Shown here piece by piece: positions 14,938 through 22,580 of a stretch of 36,877 nt of DNA. Source of the DNA: Bacillus subtilis subsp. subtilis (GTDB lineage: Bacteria; Pseudomonadota; Gammaproteobacteria; Xanthomonadales; Xanthomonadaceae); the NCBI GenBank assembly GCA_021733645.1, contig JAHREJ010000044.1:1-36877 (forward strand), given 5' to 3'. Positions within the stretch are counted from its first letter, which is position 1. The number at the start of each line of letters is the position of its first letter. Under the pieces are notes generated by a model. It ran no database searches. It saw only the letters and a program-made list of their open reading frames with translations, and had not been told where the DNA came from. Made by a program: the position numbers and the translations under genes.

Positions 14938-16146
14938 TCAGCCCGCCTGCACGGCAGAAGCGGCAGTGCCGGCCTTGCCATCGGCATCGGGCGCGCGCAG
15001 ACGTGCCAGCAGTGTCACCAGCACGAACAGCAGCGCCACCGCGCCACCGCTGTGGGCCACCGCCACTTCCAGCGGCACCGCCAGCTTCACGTTGAGGATG
15101 CCCAGGCTGATCTGCAGCACCACCAGCAGGCCCAGCGCGCTGGCCCAGCCGCGCATGCTCGGCAACTTGAACAACCGCACCGACAACCACAGCAGGTAGA
15201 CCGCCACCACGATCGCCATCAGGCGGTGCGCCATCTGGATCGCGATCCGCGAAGCGCCGTCGAGCACGCCGCCTTCGTAATCCACGCCGATGCCCCGCCA
15301 CAGGGTGAAGCCTTCCTTGAAGTCGTGCGGCGGCCACCATTGGCTGACGCAGCGGGGGAAATTGTCCAGCGACGCGCTGCCACCGCCACACGCCAGCGCG
15401 GCATAGTTGGCGCTGACCCAGCCGCCCAACGCAATCTGCAGCACCAGTACCGCCACGCCCACGCGCAGCAGCCATTTCAGTTTCGGCGCTTCCACCAGCG
15501 TGATGGGCATGTGCGTGGCACGCCAGGCCATCCATACCAGCAGGCCGAACATCAGCATGCCGCCGAGCAGATGCCCCATCACCACGATCGGCTTGAGCAG
15601 CAGCGTCACCGTCCACATGCCCAGCAGCGCCTGGAAGATCACCACGGCCAGGGTCAGCAACGCCGCGCGGGCCAGGTCGATGTTGGTCCAGCGCAGCGCG
15701 GCGATCAGCAGGATCACCTCGCCCAGGATGGCCAGGATGCTGGCCGGCACGTGCATACCCATCATGTACAGCGGGATGCCGGTGGCCACCAGGACGCAGG
15801 CGGTGATCACGGCGGTGCTGCCCCAGCGGCGCCGGCGCGTGGCCAGCAGTGCCAGGCCGAGGATCTCGATGCCAAGCGCACCGGCCAGGAAACGGTGGAC
15901 CTGCTCACGCCACGCCTTGTGGGTTTCCAGCGGGCGGATCTTGGCCGCTTCGTGGCCGATCACGTCGGCGGCGTGCTGCGGCCAGGTGACGCGGCCATAG
16001 CAGGTGGGCCAGTCCGGGCAGCTCAGACCGGCATCGGACAGGCGCACGAACGAACCGAACATGATCGTGCTGGCGGTCATGATCAGCGCAAACCACGCCA
16101 GACGGTGGAAATTGCGGTGCAGCACCGGGCGTGCGGAGAGGCTCAT
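14938..16146 (-). CDS. ctaA: Heme A synthase (COX15/CtaA family)
   Basis: A 402-residue integral membrane enzyme that oxidises the C8 methyl of heme O to the formyl of heme A. Eight hydrophobic helices are visible. Paired His ligands occur in EQVHRFLAG and GHLLGGML in the first half, and in [10 protein letters not shown] and [11 protein letters not shown] in the second. Cys pairs occur in [11 protein letters not shown] and in the later loop [15 protein letters not shown], as in Cys-type CtaA. The Ala/Gly-rich C-terminus ends in VQAG. It follows the CxxxC gene by 11 bases and precedes ctaB by 4, so all three are one transcript. Confidence 0.95.
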   Translation of the reverse strand: MSLSARPVLHRNFHRLAWFALIMTASTIMFGSFVRLSDAGLSCPDWPTCYGRVTWPQHAADVIGHEAAKIRPLETHKAWREQVHRFLAGALGIEILGLALLATRRRRWGSTAVITACVLVATGIPLYMMGMHVPASILAILGEVILLIAALRWTNIDLARAALLTLAVVIFQALLGMWTVTLLLKPIVVMGHLLGGMLMFGLLVWMAWRATHMPITLVEAPKLKWLLRVGVAVLVLQIALGGWVSANYAALACGGGSASLDNFPRCVSQWWPPHDFKEGFTLWRGIGVDYEGGVLDGASRIAIQMAHRLMAIVVAVYLLWLSVRLFKLPSMRGWASALGLLVVLQISLGILNVKLAVPLEVAVAHSGGAVALLFVLVTLLARLRAPDADGKAGTAASAVQAG

Positions 16147-16157
16147 CTAAACGGAAC

Positions 16158-16733
16158 TCACTTCAGTTTCAGCAGCGTGGCCAGGTCTTTGCGCAGACCG
16201 GCCATATCGAATCCCGGCGCATAGCGCATGATCACGAAACCGTTGGGATCGATCACATACACCGGCGTGCCGGCGGCGTCATCCACGGCGGGCAAAGCGG
16301 CACGCAGGTCCGGCTGGTCGCGCAGCACGCGCAATGCGGGCAAGCCCTGGACCTCGGCCGGCGGCGTGCCCAGCCACAGGATCTCGACATTATCGGCGTT
16401 ATGCCCGAACAGCTGCCACACCTTGCCCAATCCCTGCGACAAAGTGACGCACTCGCTGGTACAGCCTGCCGCCGGTGCCACCAGGATCCGCCAGGTGCGG
16501 GCGTCGGGGTTCCACGCGTAGGGCTGGCCGGTTGCCAGGGTCGGCGGCAGCGCGCGCAGGTCGGCCGGAGGTTGCAGCAACTGCCCGGTGTTGCGGTGCG
16601 CGGTGGGCTGCCAGCCGGAGAAGCGCAGCACGCCGGCCAGAGCCATCGCGCCAAAGAACAGGCCGAACAAGGCGATCAACGTCCAACGGCCGCGTGAGCG
16701 CGAGGACAACTGATCCGGGGAAGTGGCATTCAT
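16158..16733 (-). CDS. Membrane-anchored thioredoxin-like oxidase assembly protein
   Basis: A 191-residue protein with one N-terminal transmembrane helix (WTLIALFGLFFGAMALAGVL) and a periplasmic thioredoxin-like domain. WRILVAPAAGCTSECVTLSQ holds a C-x3-C motif (positions of a copper or redox pair in Sco proteins). TPVYVIDPNGFVIMRYAPGFD resembles the late strand of Sco/AhpC-type folds. Its place between surf1 and ctaA suggests a role in CuA-site assembly or cofactor insertion. It lacks the usual Sco CxxxCP proline. The role is inferred from fold and context. Confidence 0.78.
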   Translation of the reverse strand: MNATSPDQLSSRSRGRWTLIALFGLFFGAMALAGVLRFSGWQPTAHRNTGQLLQPPADLRALPPTLATGQPYAWNPDARTWRILVAPAAGCTSECVTLSQGLGKVWQLFGHNADNVEILWLGTPPAEVQGLPALRVLRDQPDLRAALPAVDDAAGTPVYVIDPNGFVIMRYAPGFDMAGLRKDLATLLKLK

Positions 16734-16760
16734 GGGCGGTATTTTCTCATGTTGGGCCGA

Positions 16761-17528
16761 TCAGCGCCGTGACACGGCGGCGCGGCGACGGCGTAGACGG
16801 ACTTCCAGCACCAGCGCGACCACCAGCACGGTCAACGCCAGCCCGAACCATTGCACCGCATAGCCCAGGTGGCGGCTGGGCGGCAGCGTATTGGGCAGCA
16901 GGTCCAGGTCGCGGGCGTAACCGCCAGGCTGTGCCGGGTCCAGCCGCAGCACGCGGTCAGGCAGGCTGCCGGCAGGCAGCCCGAGCGCGCGGGCCACCTC
17001 GTTGGGGGGCATGCGGTTGGCCAGCCAGATGCCAGGCTGCGGCGTGCTGCCCAGCGCCGGGCCAAGCGCGATGCCGCTGGCCGGGGGCGGCGCCAGCAAC
17101 CCGGCCAGGTTCGCTTGCCCGCGCGGGGCCTGGATCATCGGCAGGACCCGGTCCGGCGGCATCGGCTGCCAGCCCAGGTCGACCAGTACGCGCGCACCGC
17201 CGTCACTCAGGAACGGCTGATACAGCTTGAAGCCGGCGCGGCCGGCGCGGGTCTGGTTGTCCAGCAGCAGCGTACCGGGCAGGTAGCGGCCGCGGTCTTC
17301 CACCCAGCGCAACCGCGGCGGCGCGGCCAGCGCCTCGGCCAGGGTCAGCGCCTGGGCATGCGCGGGAATCTGCTGGTCCAGCAGCGCCTGTTTTTCGTGC
17401 ATGCGCTGCAGCTGCCAATGGCCCAGCTGGCAGAAGCCGACAATCACCAGGACCGCCGCCACCCAGCCGATCAGGCGTGTGTGCTGGCGCATCATGACAA
17501 CGCCGGCAAAACGCGGTGATATAGGCAT
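16761..17528 (-). CDS. surf1: SURF1 family cytochrome oxidase assembly protein
   Basis: A 255-residue SURF1 protein, a membrane factor thought to help heme a insertion into subunit I. Two transmembrane helices flank a periplasmic domain: LIGWVAAVLVIVGFCQLGHWQL near the N-terminus and LGYAVQWFGLALTVLVVALVL near the C-terminus. GHWQLQRMHEKQALL and RVLVDLGWQPM are family signatures. The start is uncertain: ATG 17528 is given, but ATG 17495 (244 residues) puts the first helix closer to the N-terminus. The 5' end faces the divergent DUF2909 gene. Confidence 0.9.
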   Translation of the reverse strand: MPISPRFAGVVMMRQHTRLIGWVAAVLVIVGFCQLGHWQLQRMHEKQALLDQQIPAHAQALTLAEALAAPPRLRWVEDRGRYLPGTLLLDNQTRAGRAGFKLYQPFLSDGGARVLVDLGWQPMPPDRVLPMIQAPRGQANLAGLLAPPPASGIALGPALGSTPQPGIWLANRMPPNEVARALGLPAGSLPDRVLRLDPAQPGGYARDLDLLPNTLPPSRHLGYAVQWFGLALTVLVVALVLEVRLRRRRAAVSRR

Positions 17529-17552
17529 ACCCGCCCTGCCACCGAGCCGCGC

Positions 17553-17771
17553 ATGAATGATTCGTTGAAGACCCTGCTGGTAATCGCGTTTCTGATCGTC
17601 ATCGTCTGGAATCTGGGCGCGGGGCTGTATTACCTGCTGGTCGATCGCGGCCAGACCAAGCGTACCGTCAATGCGCTCACCCGCCGCATCGCGGTGTCGG
17701 TGGCACTGATCGCGCTGGTGGCCATCGGCATCTACAGCGGATGGATCAAACCCCACGGCATCGGCGGCTGA
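17553..17771 (+). CDS. Twin transmembrane protein (DUF2909)
   Basis: A 72-residue protein with two hydrophobic helices (TLLVIAFLIVIVWNLGAGLYY and AVSVALIALVAIGIYSG) joined by a basic loop (KRTVNALTRR). This is the DUF2909 twin-transmembrane family, commonly found among cytochrome oxidase genes in gamma-proteobacteria. It lies between surf1 and ctaE but on the opposite strand, interrupting the operon. A role in oxidase assembly is suggested only by this neighbourhood. Confidence 0.85.
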   Translation: MNDSLKTLLVIAFLIVIVWNLGAGLYYLLVDRGQTKRTVNALTRRIAVSVALIALVAIGIYSGWIKPHGIGG

Positions 17772-17825
17772 AACACCACCCCGAAACGCCGCGCCACGAT
17801 CGGCGCGGCACGGTGTCGCCCGACG

Positions 17826-18701
17826 CTACAGCACGTAGACGAACAGGAACAGCATCAGCCACACCACGTCGACGAAATGCCAGTACCAGGCCGCCGCTTC
17901 GAAGCCGAAGTGGTTGTCGCGGGTGAAATGGCCCTTGGCCGAGCGCAGCCACATCACGCCCAGCATGATCGTGCCCAGCAGGACATGCGCACCGTGGAAG
18001 CCGGTGAGCATGAAGAAGGTGGAGCCGTAGATGCCCGAGCCCAGCGTGAGGTTGAGTTCCTTGTAGGCGTGGATGTATTCCTCGGCCTGCAGGGTCAGGA
18101 AGAACACGCCCAGCACCACGGTCAGGCCCAGCCAGACCAGCAGCTGGCGGCGGTGCCCGGCCTTGAGCGCATGGTGGGCGATGGTAAGTGTGACGCCCGA
18201 GGTGAGCAGGATCAGCGTATTGATCAGCGGCAGGCCCCACGCAGGGATGGTCTGGAAGTGGCCGCCGATCGCACCGGGGCCGTTGGTCGGCCACGCCGCC
18301 GAATAGCCGGTCCACAACAGCTCGTTGGTCATCACCCGGTCGCCCTCGCCGCCCAGCCACGGCAGGCCCAGGTTGCGGGTGTAGAACAGTGCACCGAAGA
18401 ACGCACCGAAGAACATCACTTCGGAAAAAATGAACCACACCATGCCCATCCGGAACGAACCGTCCACCTGCCGGTTGTAGCTGCCGGCCTGCGATTCGCG
18501 CACCACGTCGCTGAACCACCAGAACAGGGTGAGGACCAGCATCGCGATACCGGTGTAGAAGGTCCACTTGCCCCAACCCGAATCGTTGAGCCAACTGGCC
18601 ACCCCCACCATCGTCACCATCATCGCAATGGAACCGATGAACGGCCATTTGCTGTGCGTGGGCACGAAGTACACGTTGGCATCGGGACTTTGCTGGGCCA
18701 T
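17826..18701 (-). CDS. ctaE: Cytochrome c oxidase subunit III
   Basis: A 291-residue COX3 with about seven transmembrane helices. Signatures are VYFVPTHSKWPFIGS at the start, WWFSDVVRESQAGSYN, GMVWFIFSEVMFFGAFFGALFY (with the conserved Glu in the second half of the helix) and FFMLTGFHGAHVLLGTIML. It ends with the typical final helix AAAWYWHFVDVVWLMLFLFVYVL. The start at 18701 fits the family; the open frame extends further but that part overlaps ctaG out of frame. It follows ctaG closely (22 bases). Confidence 0.97.
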   Translation of the reverse strand: MAQQSPDANVYFVPTHSKWPFIGSIAMMVTMVGVASWLNDSGWGKWTFYTGIAMLVLTLFWWFSDVVRESQAGSYNRQVDGSFRMGMVWFIFSEVMFFGAFFGALFYTRNLGLPWLGGEGDRVMTNELLWTGYSAAWPTNGPGAIGGHFQTIPAWGLPLINTLILLTSGVTLTIAHHALKAGHRRQLLVWLGLTVVLGVFFLTLQAEEYIHAYKELNLTLGSGIYGSTFFMLTGFHGAHVLLGTIMLGVMWLRSAKGHFTRDNHFGFEAAAWYWHFVDVVWLMLFLFVYVL

Positions 18702-18723
18702 GGTCTGGGTATCCGGTGCGTAT

Positions 18724-19317
18724 CTAGGGAGCGGCGTGTGCGTTGGCGGTCGCCGCCACGGCGGCGGGCAGCTGCGCAGACAGCGCGTCGTTCTTGTAGA
18801 AGGTGTAGGACAGGGTGATGGTCTTGATATTGGCCGGCAGGTCCGGGTCGACGATGAAGCGCACCGGCATGTCGCGCTTCTCGCCGGCCTGCAGGGTCTG
18901 GGCGGTGAAGCAGAAGCATTCGGTCTTGCTGAAGTAGCCTGACGCCTTGGCCGGTGCCACCGACGGCACCGCGCTGCCCACCAGCGCGCGGTCGCTGTCG
19001 TTGCGCGCGTAGTACAGCGCCTCGTTAAGCTCGCCGGGGACCACGTCCATGGTGAGTTGTTCGGGATGAAACGCCCACGGCAGCTTGGAATTGACCCCGC
19101 CATCGAACTCCACCCGCACGGTGCGCTTGCCCGGCGCCGCTACGGTGGCTGCCGCCGCGCCCGGGCCACGCTCCAAGCGCACGCCGAACACTTTTTCGCA
19201 GGCGATCCGGTACAGCGGCACCAGCGAGAACGTCAGCACGAACACCGCCAGCGCCACCCCGATCAGGCGGGGCAGGCCCGCCGTGCGTGCGGGAACGGCC
19301 GGGCGGGGGTCGCTCAT
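18724..19317 (-). CDS. ctaG: Cytochrome c oxidase assembly protein CtaG (Cox11)
   Basis: A 197-residue CtaG/Cox11 that delivers copper to the CuB site of subunit I. There is one N-terminal transmembrane helix ([19 protein letters not shown]), then a periplasmic immunoglobulin-like domain. The copper-binding motif is ECFCF, preceded by KTE, and the late stretch [10 protein letters not shown] is standard. The C-terminus is an Ala-rich tail. Its ATG overlaps the stop of the 44-codon gene upstream as ATGA, so translation is probably coupled. Confidence 0.96.
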   Translation of the reverse strand: MSDPRPAVPARTAGLPRLIGVALAVFVLTFSLVPLYRIACEKVFGVRLERGPGAAAATVAAPGKRTVRVEFDGGVNSKLPWAFHPEQLTMDVVPGELNEALYYARNDSDRALVGSAVPSVAPAKASGYFSKTECFCFTAQTLQAGEKRDMPVRFIVDPDLPANIKTITLSYTFYKNDALSAQLPAAVAATANAHAAP

Positions 19318-19448
19318 CGCCCGATCACCCCGGTCAGAATGAAGCCGACGTATACCGCCACCGCGACCAGCCCGATCTTCCAGGCCGTGCGGTGCGCGCG
19401 GCGACGCTGCAGGGCTTGTGTGTCCACGTTGTTGGGATGGGTATCCAT
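19314..19448 (-). CDS. Small cytochrome oxidase assembly protein (44 aa)
   Basis: A 44-residue reading frame from ATG 19448, beginning [17 protein letters not shown], with one transmembrane helix ([19 protein letters not shown]) and a short end. It lies between ctaD (7 bases) and ctaG (4-base ATGA overlap). Proteins of this size and layout at this exact position are annotated in other proteobacteria as cytochrome oxidase small assembly protein. The basic cytoplasmic N-terminus and single helix suggest a membrane chaperone for CtaG or subunit I. Function is unproven. Confidence 0.75.
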   Translation of the reverse strand: MDTHPNNVDTQALQRRRAHRTAWKIGLVAVAVYVGFILTGVIGR

Positions 19449-19455
19449 AGCCGCC

Positions 19456-21066
19456 TCAGTGGGTGATGTCGTCATGGGCCAGGTCACCCGGGCGGATCAC
19501 CGGTGGCGTGGTGAAGGTATGCGCCGGCACTGGCGACGGCAGCGTCCACTCCAGCCCACGCGCGCCTTCCCAGACGCGGTCGGTGGCCTTCTCGCCATTG
19601 CGCAGCGACGCCAGCAGGATCGCGGCCATCATGAAGGGCGTGGCGAACATGCCGAACGCGCCGATCGAGCTGATCAGGTTCCAGTCGGCAAACGCCACGC
19701 TGTAATCGGGAATGCGCCGCGGCATGCCGGCCAGGCCCAGGAAGTGCTGCGGGAAGAACAGCAGGTTCACGAACACGATCGACCACCAGAAGTGGAACTT
19801 GGCCCACTTCTCGCTGTACATCCGCCCGGTCCACTTGGGCCACCAGTAGTACACCGCCGCGATCAGCGCGAACACCGCGCCGGTGACCAGCACGTAGTGG
19901 AAGTGCGCCACCACGAAGTAGGTGTCGTGGTACTGGAAGTCGGCCACCACGATCGCCAGCATCAGCCCGGAGAAACCGCCGATGGTGAACAGGATCACGA
20001 AGGCCACCGCCCACAGCATCGGGGCTTCGAAGGTGAGCGAGCCGCGCCACATGGTGCTGACCCAGTTGAACACCTTCACCCCGGTGGGGATGGAGATCAG
20101 CATGGTGGCGAACATGAAGTAGATTTCGCCGCCCAAGGGCATGCCCACGGTGAACATGTGGTGGGCCCAGACGATGAACGACAGGAAGGCGATGGCCGCC
20201 ACCGCGTAAACCATCGCCTGGTAGCCGAACAGCGGCTTGCGGCTGAAGGTGGGGATGATTTCGCTGACCACGCCGAACGCCGGCAGGATCATGATGTACA
20301 CCTCCGGATGCCCGAAGAACCAGAAGATGTGCTGGAACATCACCGGGTCGCCGCCACCGGCCGCGTTGAAGAAACTGGTGCCGAAGAACTTGTCGGTGAG
20401 CAGCATGGTGACTGCACCGGCCAGCACCGGCATCACCGCGATCAGCAGGAACGCAGTGATCAGCCAGGCCCAGCAGAAGATCGGCATCTTCAGCAGATCG
20501 ATGCCGGGCGCGCGCATGTTGAGCACGGTGGCGATGATGTTGATGGCGCCCATGATCGAACTGATGCCGGCCACGTGGATGGCGAACACGGTGAAGGCGA
20601 CGTTGTAGCCGCCCTGCAGCGACAGCGGTGGGTACAACGTCCAGCCACCGGCCGGCGCGCCGCCGGGCAGCAGGAAGGTGAGCAGCAGCAGGCTGAAGGC
20701 CACCGGCAGCAACCAGAACGACCAGTTGTTCATGCGCGGCAGCGCCATGTCCGGCGCGCCGATCTGCAGCGGGATCATCCAGTTGGCCAGGCCGACGAAC
20801 GCCGGCATCACCCCGCCGAAGATCATCACCAGTGCATGGACGGTGGTGAGCTGGTTGAAGGTTTCCGGCTTGACGAACTGCAGGCCCGGTTGCATCAACT
20901 CGGCGCGGATGATCACGCTCATCGCTGCGCCGATGATGAACATGATGAAGCTGAAAAGCAGGTAGAGCGTGCCGATGTCCTTGTGGTTGGTCGAGAACAA
21001 CCAACGCTCCACGAAGCTCTGCTGATGCCCGTGGTGCCCATCGTGGTCAACTGCCGAATGCGCCAT
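19456..21066 (-). CDS. ctaD: Cytochrome c oxidase subunit I
   Basis: A 536-residue aa3-type subunit I with twelve transmembrane helices, housing heme a and the heme a3/CuB centre. WLFSTNHKDIGTLYLLF opens the protein. TVHALVMIFGGVMPAFVGLANW carries the heme a His. FFGHPEVYIMILPAFG carries the CuB His and the cross-linked Tyr. WAHHMFTVGMP has the two other CuB His, and VAHFHYVLVTG the hemes' His ligands. The tail (FTTPPVIRPGDLAHDDITH) is hydrophilic. Gene order ctaC-ctaD-small gene-ctaG-ctaE is classical. Confidence 0.98.
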   Translation of the reverse strand: MAHSAVDHDGHHGHQQSFVERWLFSTNHKDIGTLYLLFSFIMFIIGAAMSVIIRAELMQPGLQFVKPETFNQLTTVHALVMIFGGVMPAFVGLANWMIPLQIGAPDMALPRMNNWSFWLLPVAFSLLLLTFLLPGGAPAGGWTLYPPLSLQGGYNVAFTVFAIHVAGISSIMGAINIIATVLNMRAPGIDLLKMPIFCWAWLITAFLLIAVMPVLAGAVTMLLTDKFFGTSFFNAAGGGDPVMFQHIFWFFGHPEVYIMILPAFGVVSEIIPTFSRKPLFGYQAMVYAVAAIAFLSFIVWAHHMFTVGMPLGGEIYFMFATMLISIPTGVKVFNWVSTMWRGSLTFEAPMLWAVAFVILFTIGGFSGLMLAIVVADFQYHDTYFVVAHFHYVLVTGAVFALIAAVYYWWPKWTGRMYSEKWAKFHFWWSIVFVNLLFFPQHFLGLAGMPRRIPDYSVAFADWNLISSIGAFGMFATPFMMAAILLASLRNGEKATDRVWEGARGLEWTLPSPVPAHTFTTPPVIRPGDLAHDDITH

Positions 21067-21130
21067 CGCAACTACACCTCACTGGATCCGGTGGTACCCA
21101 CGCCTGCCGGATGGCAGGCGCGGCTCGATT

Positions 21131-22075
21131 TCAGGCGTTGCTGTCTGCTGCCGCCGGGGCACCCGGTTCTGCCACCCCGGGTGCAGCGTCCGGTGCGGCG
21201 TCGGCCGGTGCCGGTGCCGGTGCAGCAGGCGCTGCCGGGGCAGGTGCAGGCGCCGGTTTGCGCGAGGCCAGCCACTTCTGGAAGTCCTCCTTGGACACCG
21301 CTTCCACCACGATGGGCATGAAGCCGTGGTCCTTGCCGCACAGCTCGGCACACTGGCCGCGGTAGACACCGGGTTTTTCGATGTTGGTCCAGGCCTCGTT
21401 GATGAAGCCAGGAATGGCGTCCTGCTTCCAGCCCAGCGCCGGCACCCACCAGGCATGGATGACGTCGTCGGAGGTGATCACAAAGCGCACCTTGGTATCC
21501 ACCGGCAGCACCAGGCGGTTGTCCACTTCCAGCAGGTAGTGCGGGTGCGAGGCCAGCGTAGGCACCTTGCCGCTCTGCCGCACACGGTCGGATTCGCGGT
21601 CCAGGCGGCTGGTGAAGGTGACGTCCTCCCCCAGGTATTCGTACTTCCACATCCACTGGTAGCCGGTGACCTTGACGGTCATTTCCGAATCGCGGGTGTC
21701 GTAGAACTTGATCAGGTTGGCCGTGGCCGGCCAGGCCATCACCACCAGGATGATCACCGGAATCACCGTCCAGATGACCTCGGCCTTGGTGTTGTGGCTG
21801 AAGGTGGCGGCGACGGCGCCCTTGGATTTGCGGAATTTGAACATGGCGTAGAACATCGCGCCGAACACGATCACGCCGATCACGGTGCACACCCACAGCG
21901 AGAACAGGTTGGATTCCCACGCCAACCGCGCGCTCTGGGTCACCCCCTTGCCCATGTTCAACTGCCACGGTTTGGGGTCGGCCGACTGGGCCCACGCCAA
22001 TGCGGGCGCCAGCAGCGCTGCCCCGCTCATTGCTGTCCTGCTGAACGTCCTGCCCCACTTTCTGCGTTGCTTCAT
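21131..22075 (-). CDS. ctaC: Cytochrome c oxidase subunit II
   Basis: A 314-residue COX2 that takes electrons from cytochrome c through the CuA centre. It has a signal peptide (TAMSGAALLAPALAWAQ) and two transmembrane helices (FSLWVCTVIGVIVFGAMFY, VIWTVIPVIILVVMAWPA). The cupredoxin domain holds HAWWVPALGWKQDAIPG and the CuA motif GQCAELCGKDHGFM. The aromatic electron-entry patch YQWMWKYEY is present. There is no cytochrome c domain; instead the C-terminus is a 40-residue Pro/Ala-rich tail, probably disordered. It is the first gene of the cta operon, and a 505-base gap lies upstream. Confidence 0.97.
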   Translation of the reverse strand: MKQRRKWGRTFSRTAMSGAALLAPALAWAQSADPKPWQLNMGKGVTQSARLAWESNLFSLWVCTVIGVIVFGAMFYAMFKFRKSKGAVAATFSHNTKAEVIWTVIPVIILVVMAWPATANLIKFYDTRDSEMTVKVTGYQWMWKYEYLGEDVTFTSRLDRESDRVRQSGKVPTLASHPHYLLEVDNRLVLPVDTKVRFVITSDDVIHAWWVPALGWKQDAIPGFINEAWTNIEKPGVYRGQCAELCGKDHGFMPIVVEAVSKEDFQKWLASRKPAPAPAPAAPAAPAPAPADAAPDAAPGVAEPGAPAAADSNA

Positions 22076-22580
22076 TGCCTAGACCCTTAGCGTCGTCGGT
22101 TGCAGCCATTGCTGGCCACGAGCAAGCCTTCTGGTTTTCCGGGCCGATGGTTGGCCCGGGCGGTCCTTCTCGCCACCGGTACGCCCCTTGCCCCTTCCAG
22201 GGCGGCGGCGCGGGCCGGCAGCTACCCGGCGGCGGGGATGACCTCGCGCTCCGGGACCTTCAAACACAGCTAACAACAGGACAGACCGCGAGGCGACGAG
22301 CGCCTGTGGGGGACGCATTTTCCTGCCGCGGGAAACGTCTCGATGGTAGCCCTGCACTCGCGACAGTAGCAAGGGTCCATTCACATTTTCAGGAATGTTG
22401 CAATACAGCATGCAGTCCGGCGGCACTTTTGACGAAACCAGCACAATCAGGACGGGACGTGGCAGGTCGGCCGAATCCCTTTCTATCAAAGGCTATGGCC
22501 CGTATAAGAGCGACACCGGAAATTGTTTCACGGGACGAAAAAGCGATTAAAATGGTCAAGTTTTCCACGAGCCGACCGGC
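22076..22580. other. Divergent regulatory gap between ctaC and putA
   Basis: No gene is supported here. On the minus strand the ctaC leader includes a hairpin with arms CCGGGCC/GGCCCGG (about 22139-22159). For putA a TAAAAT (22548-22553) could be a -10, with TTGTTT (22523-22528) 19 bases away, a long spacer. The left half is GC-rich and the right half (22380-22570) visibly AT-richer, as expected for promoters. I found no clear operator. Confidence 0.4.

Noticed and set aside
18702..19103. Extended N-terminus of the ctaE frame
   Set aside because: These residues are the ctaG region read out of frame; subunit III starts at 18701.
21072..22109. A 345-codon frame overlapping ctaC
   Set aside because: Out-of-frame shadow of the genuine subunit II.
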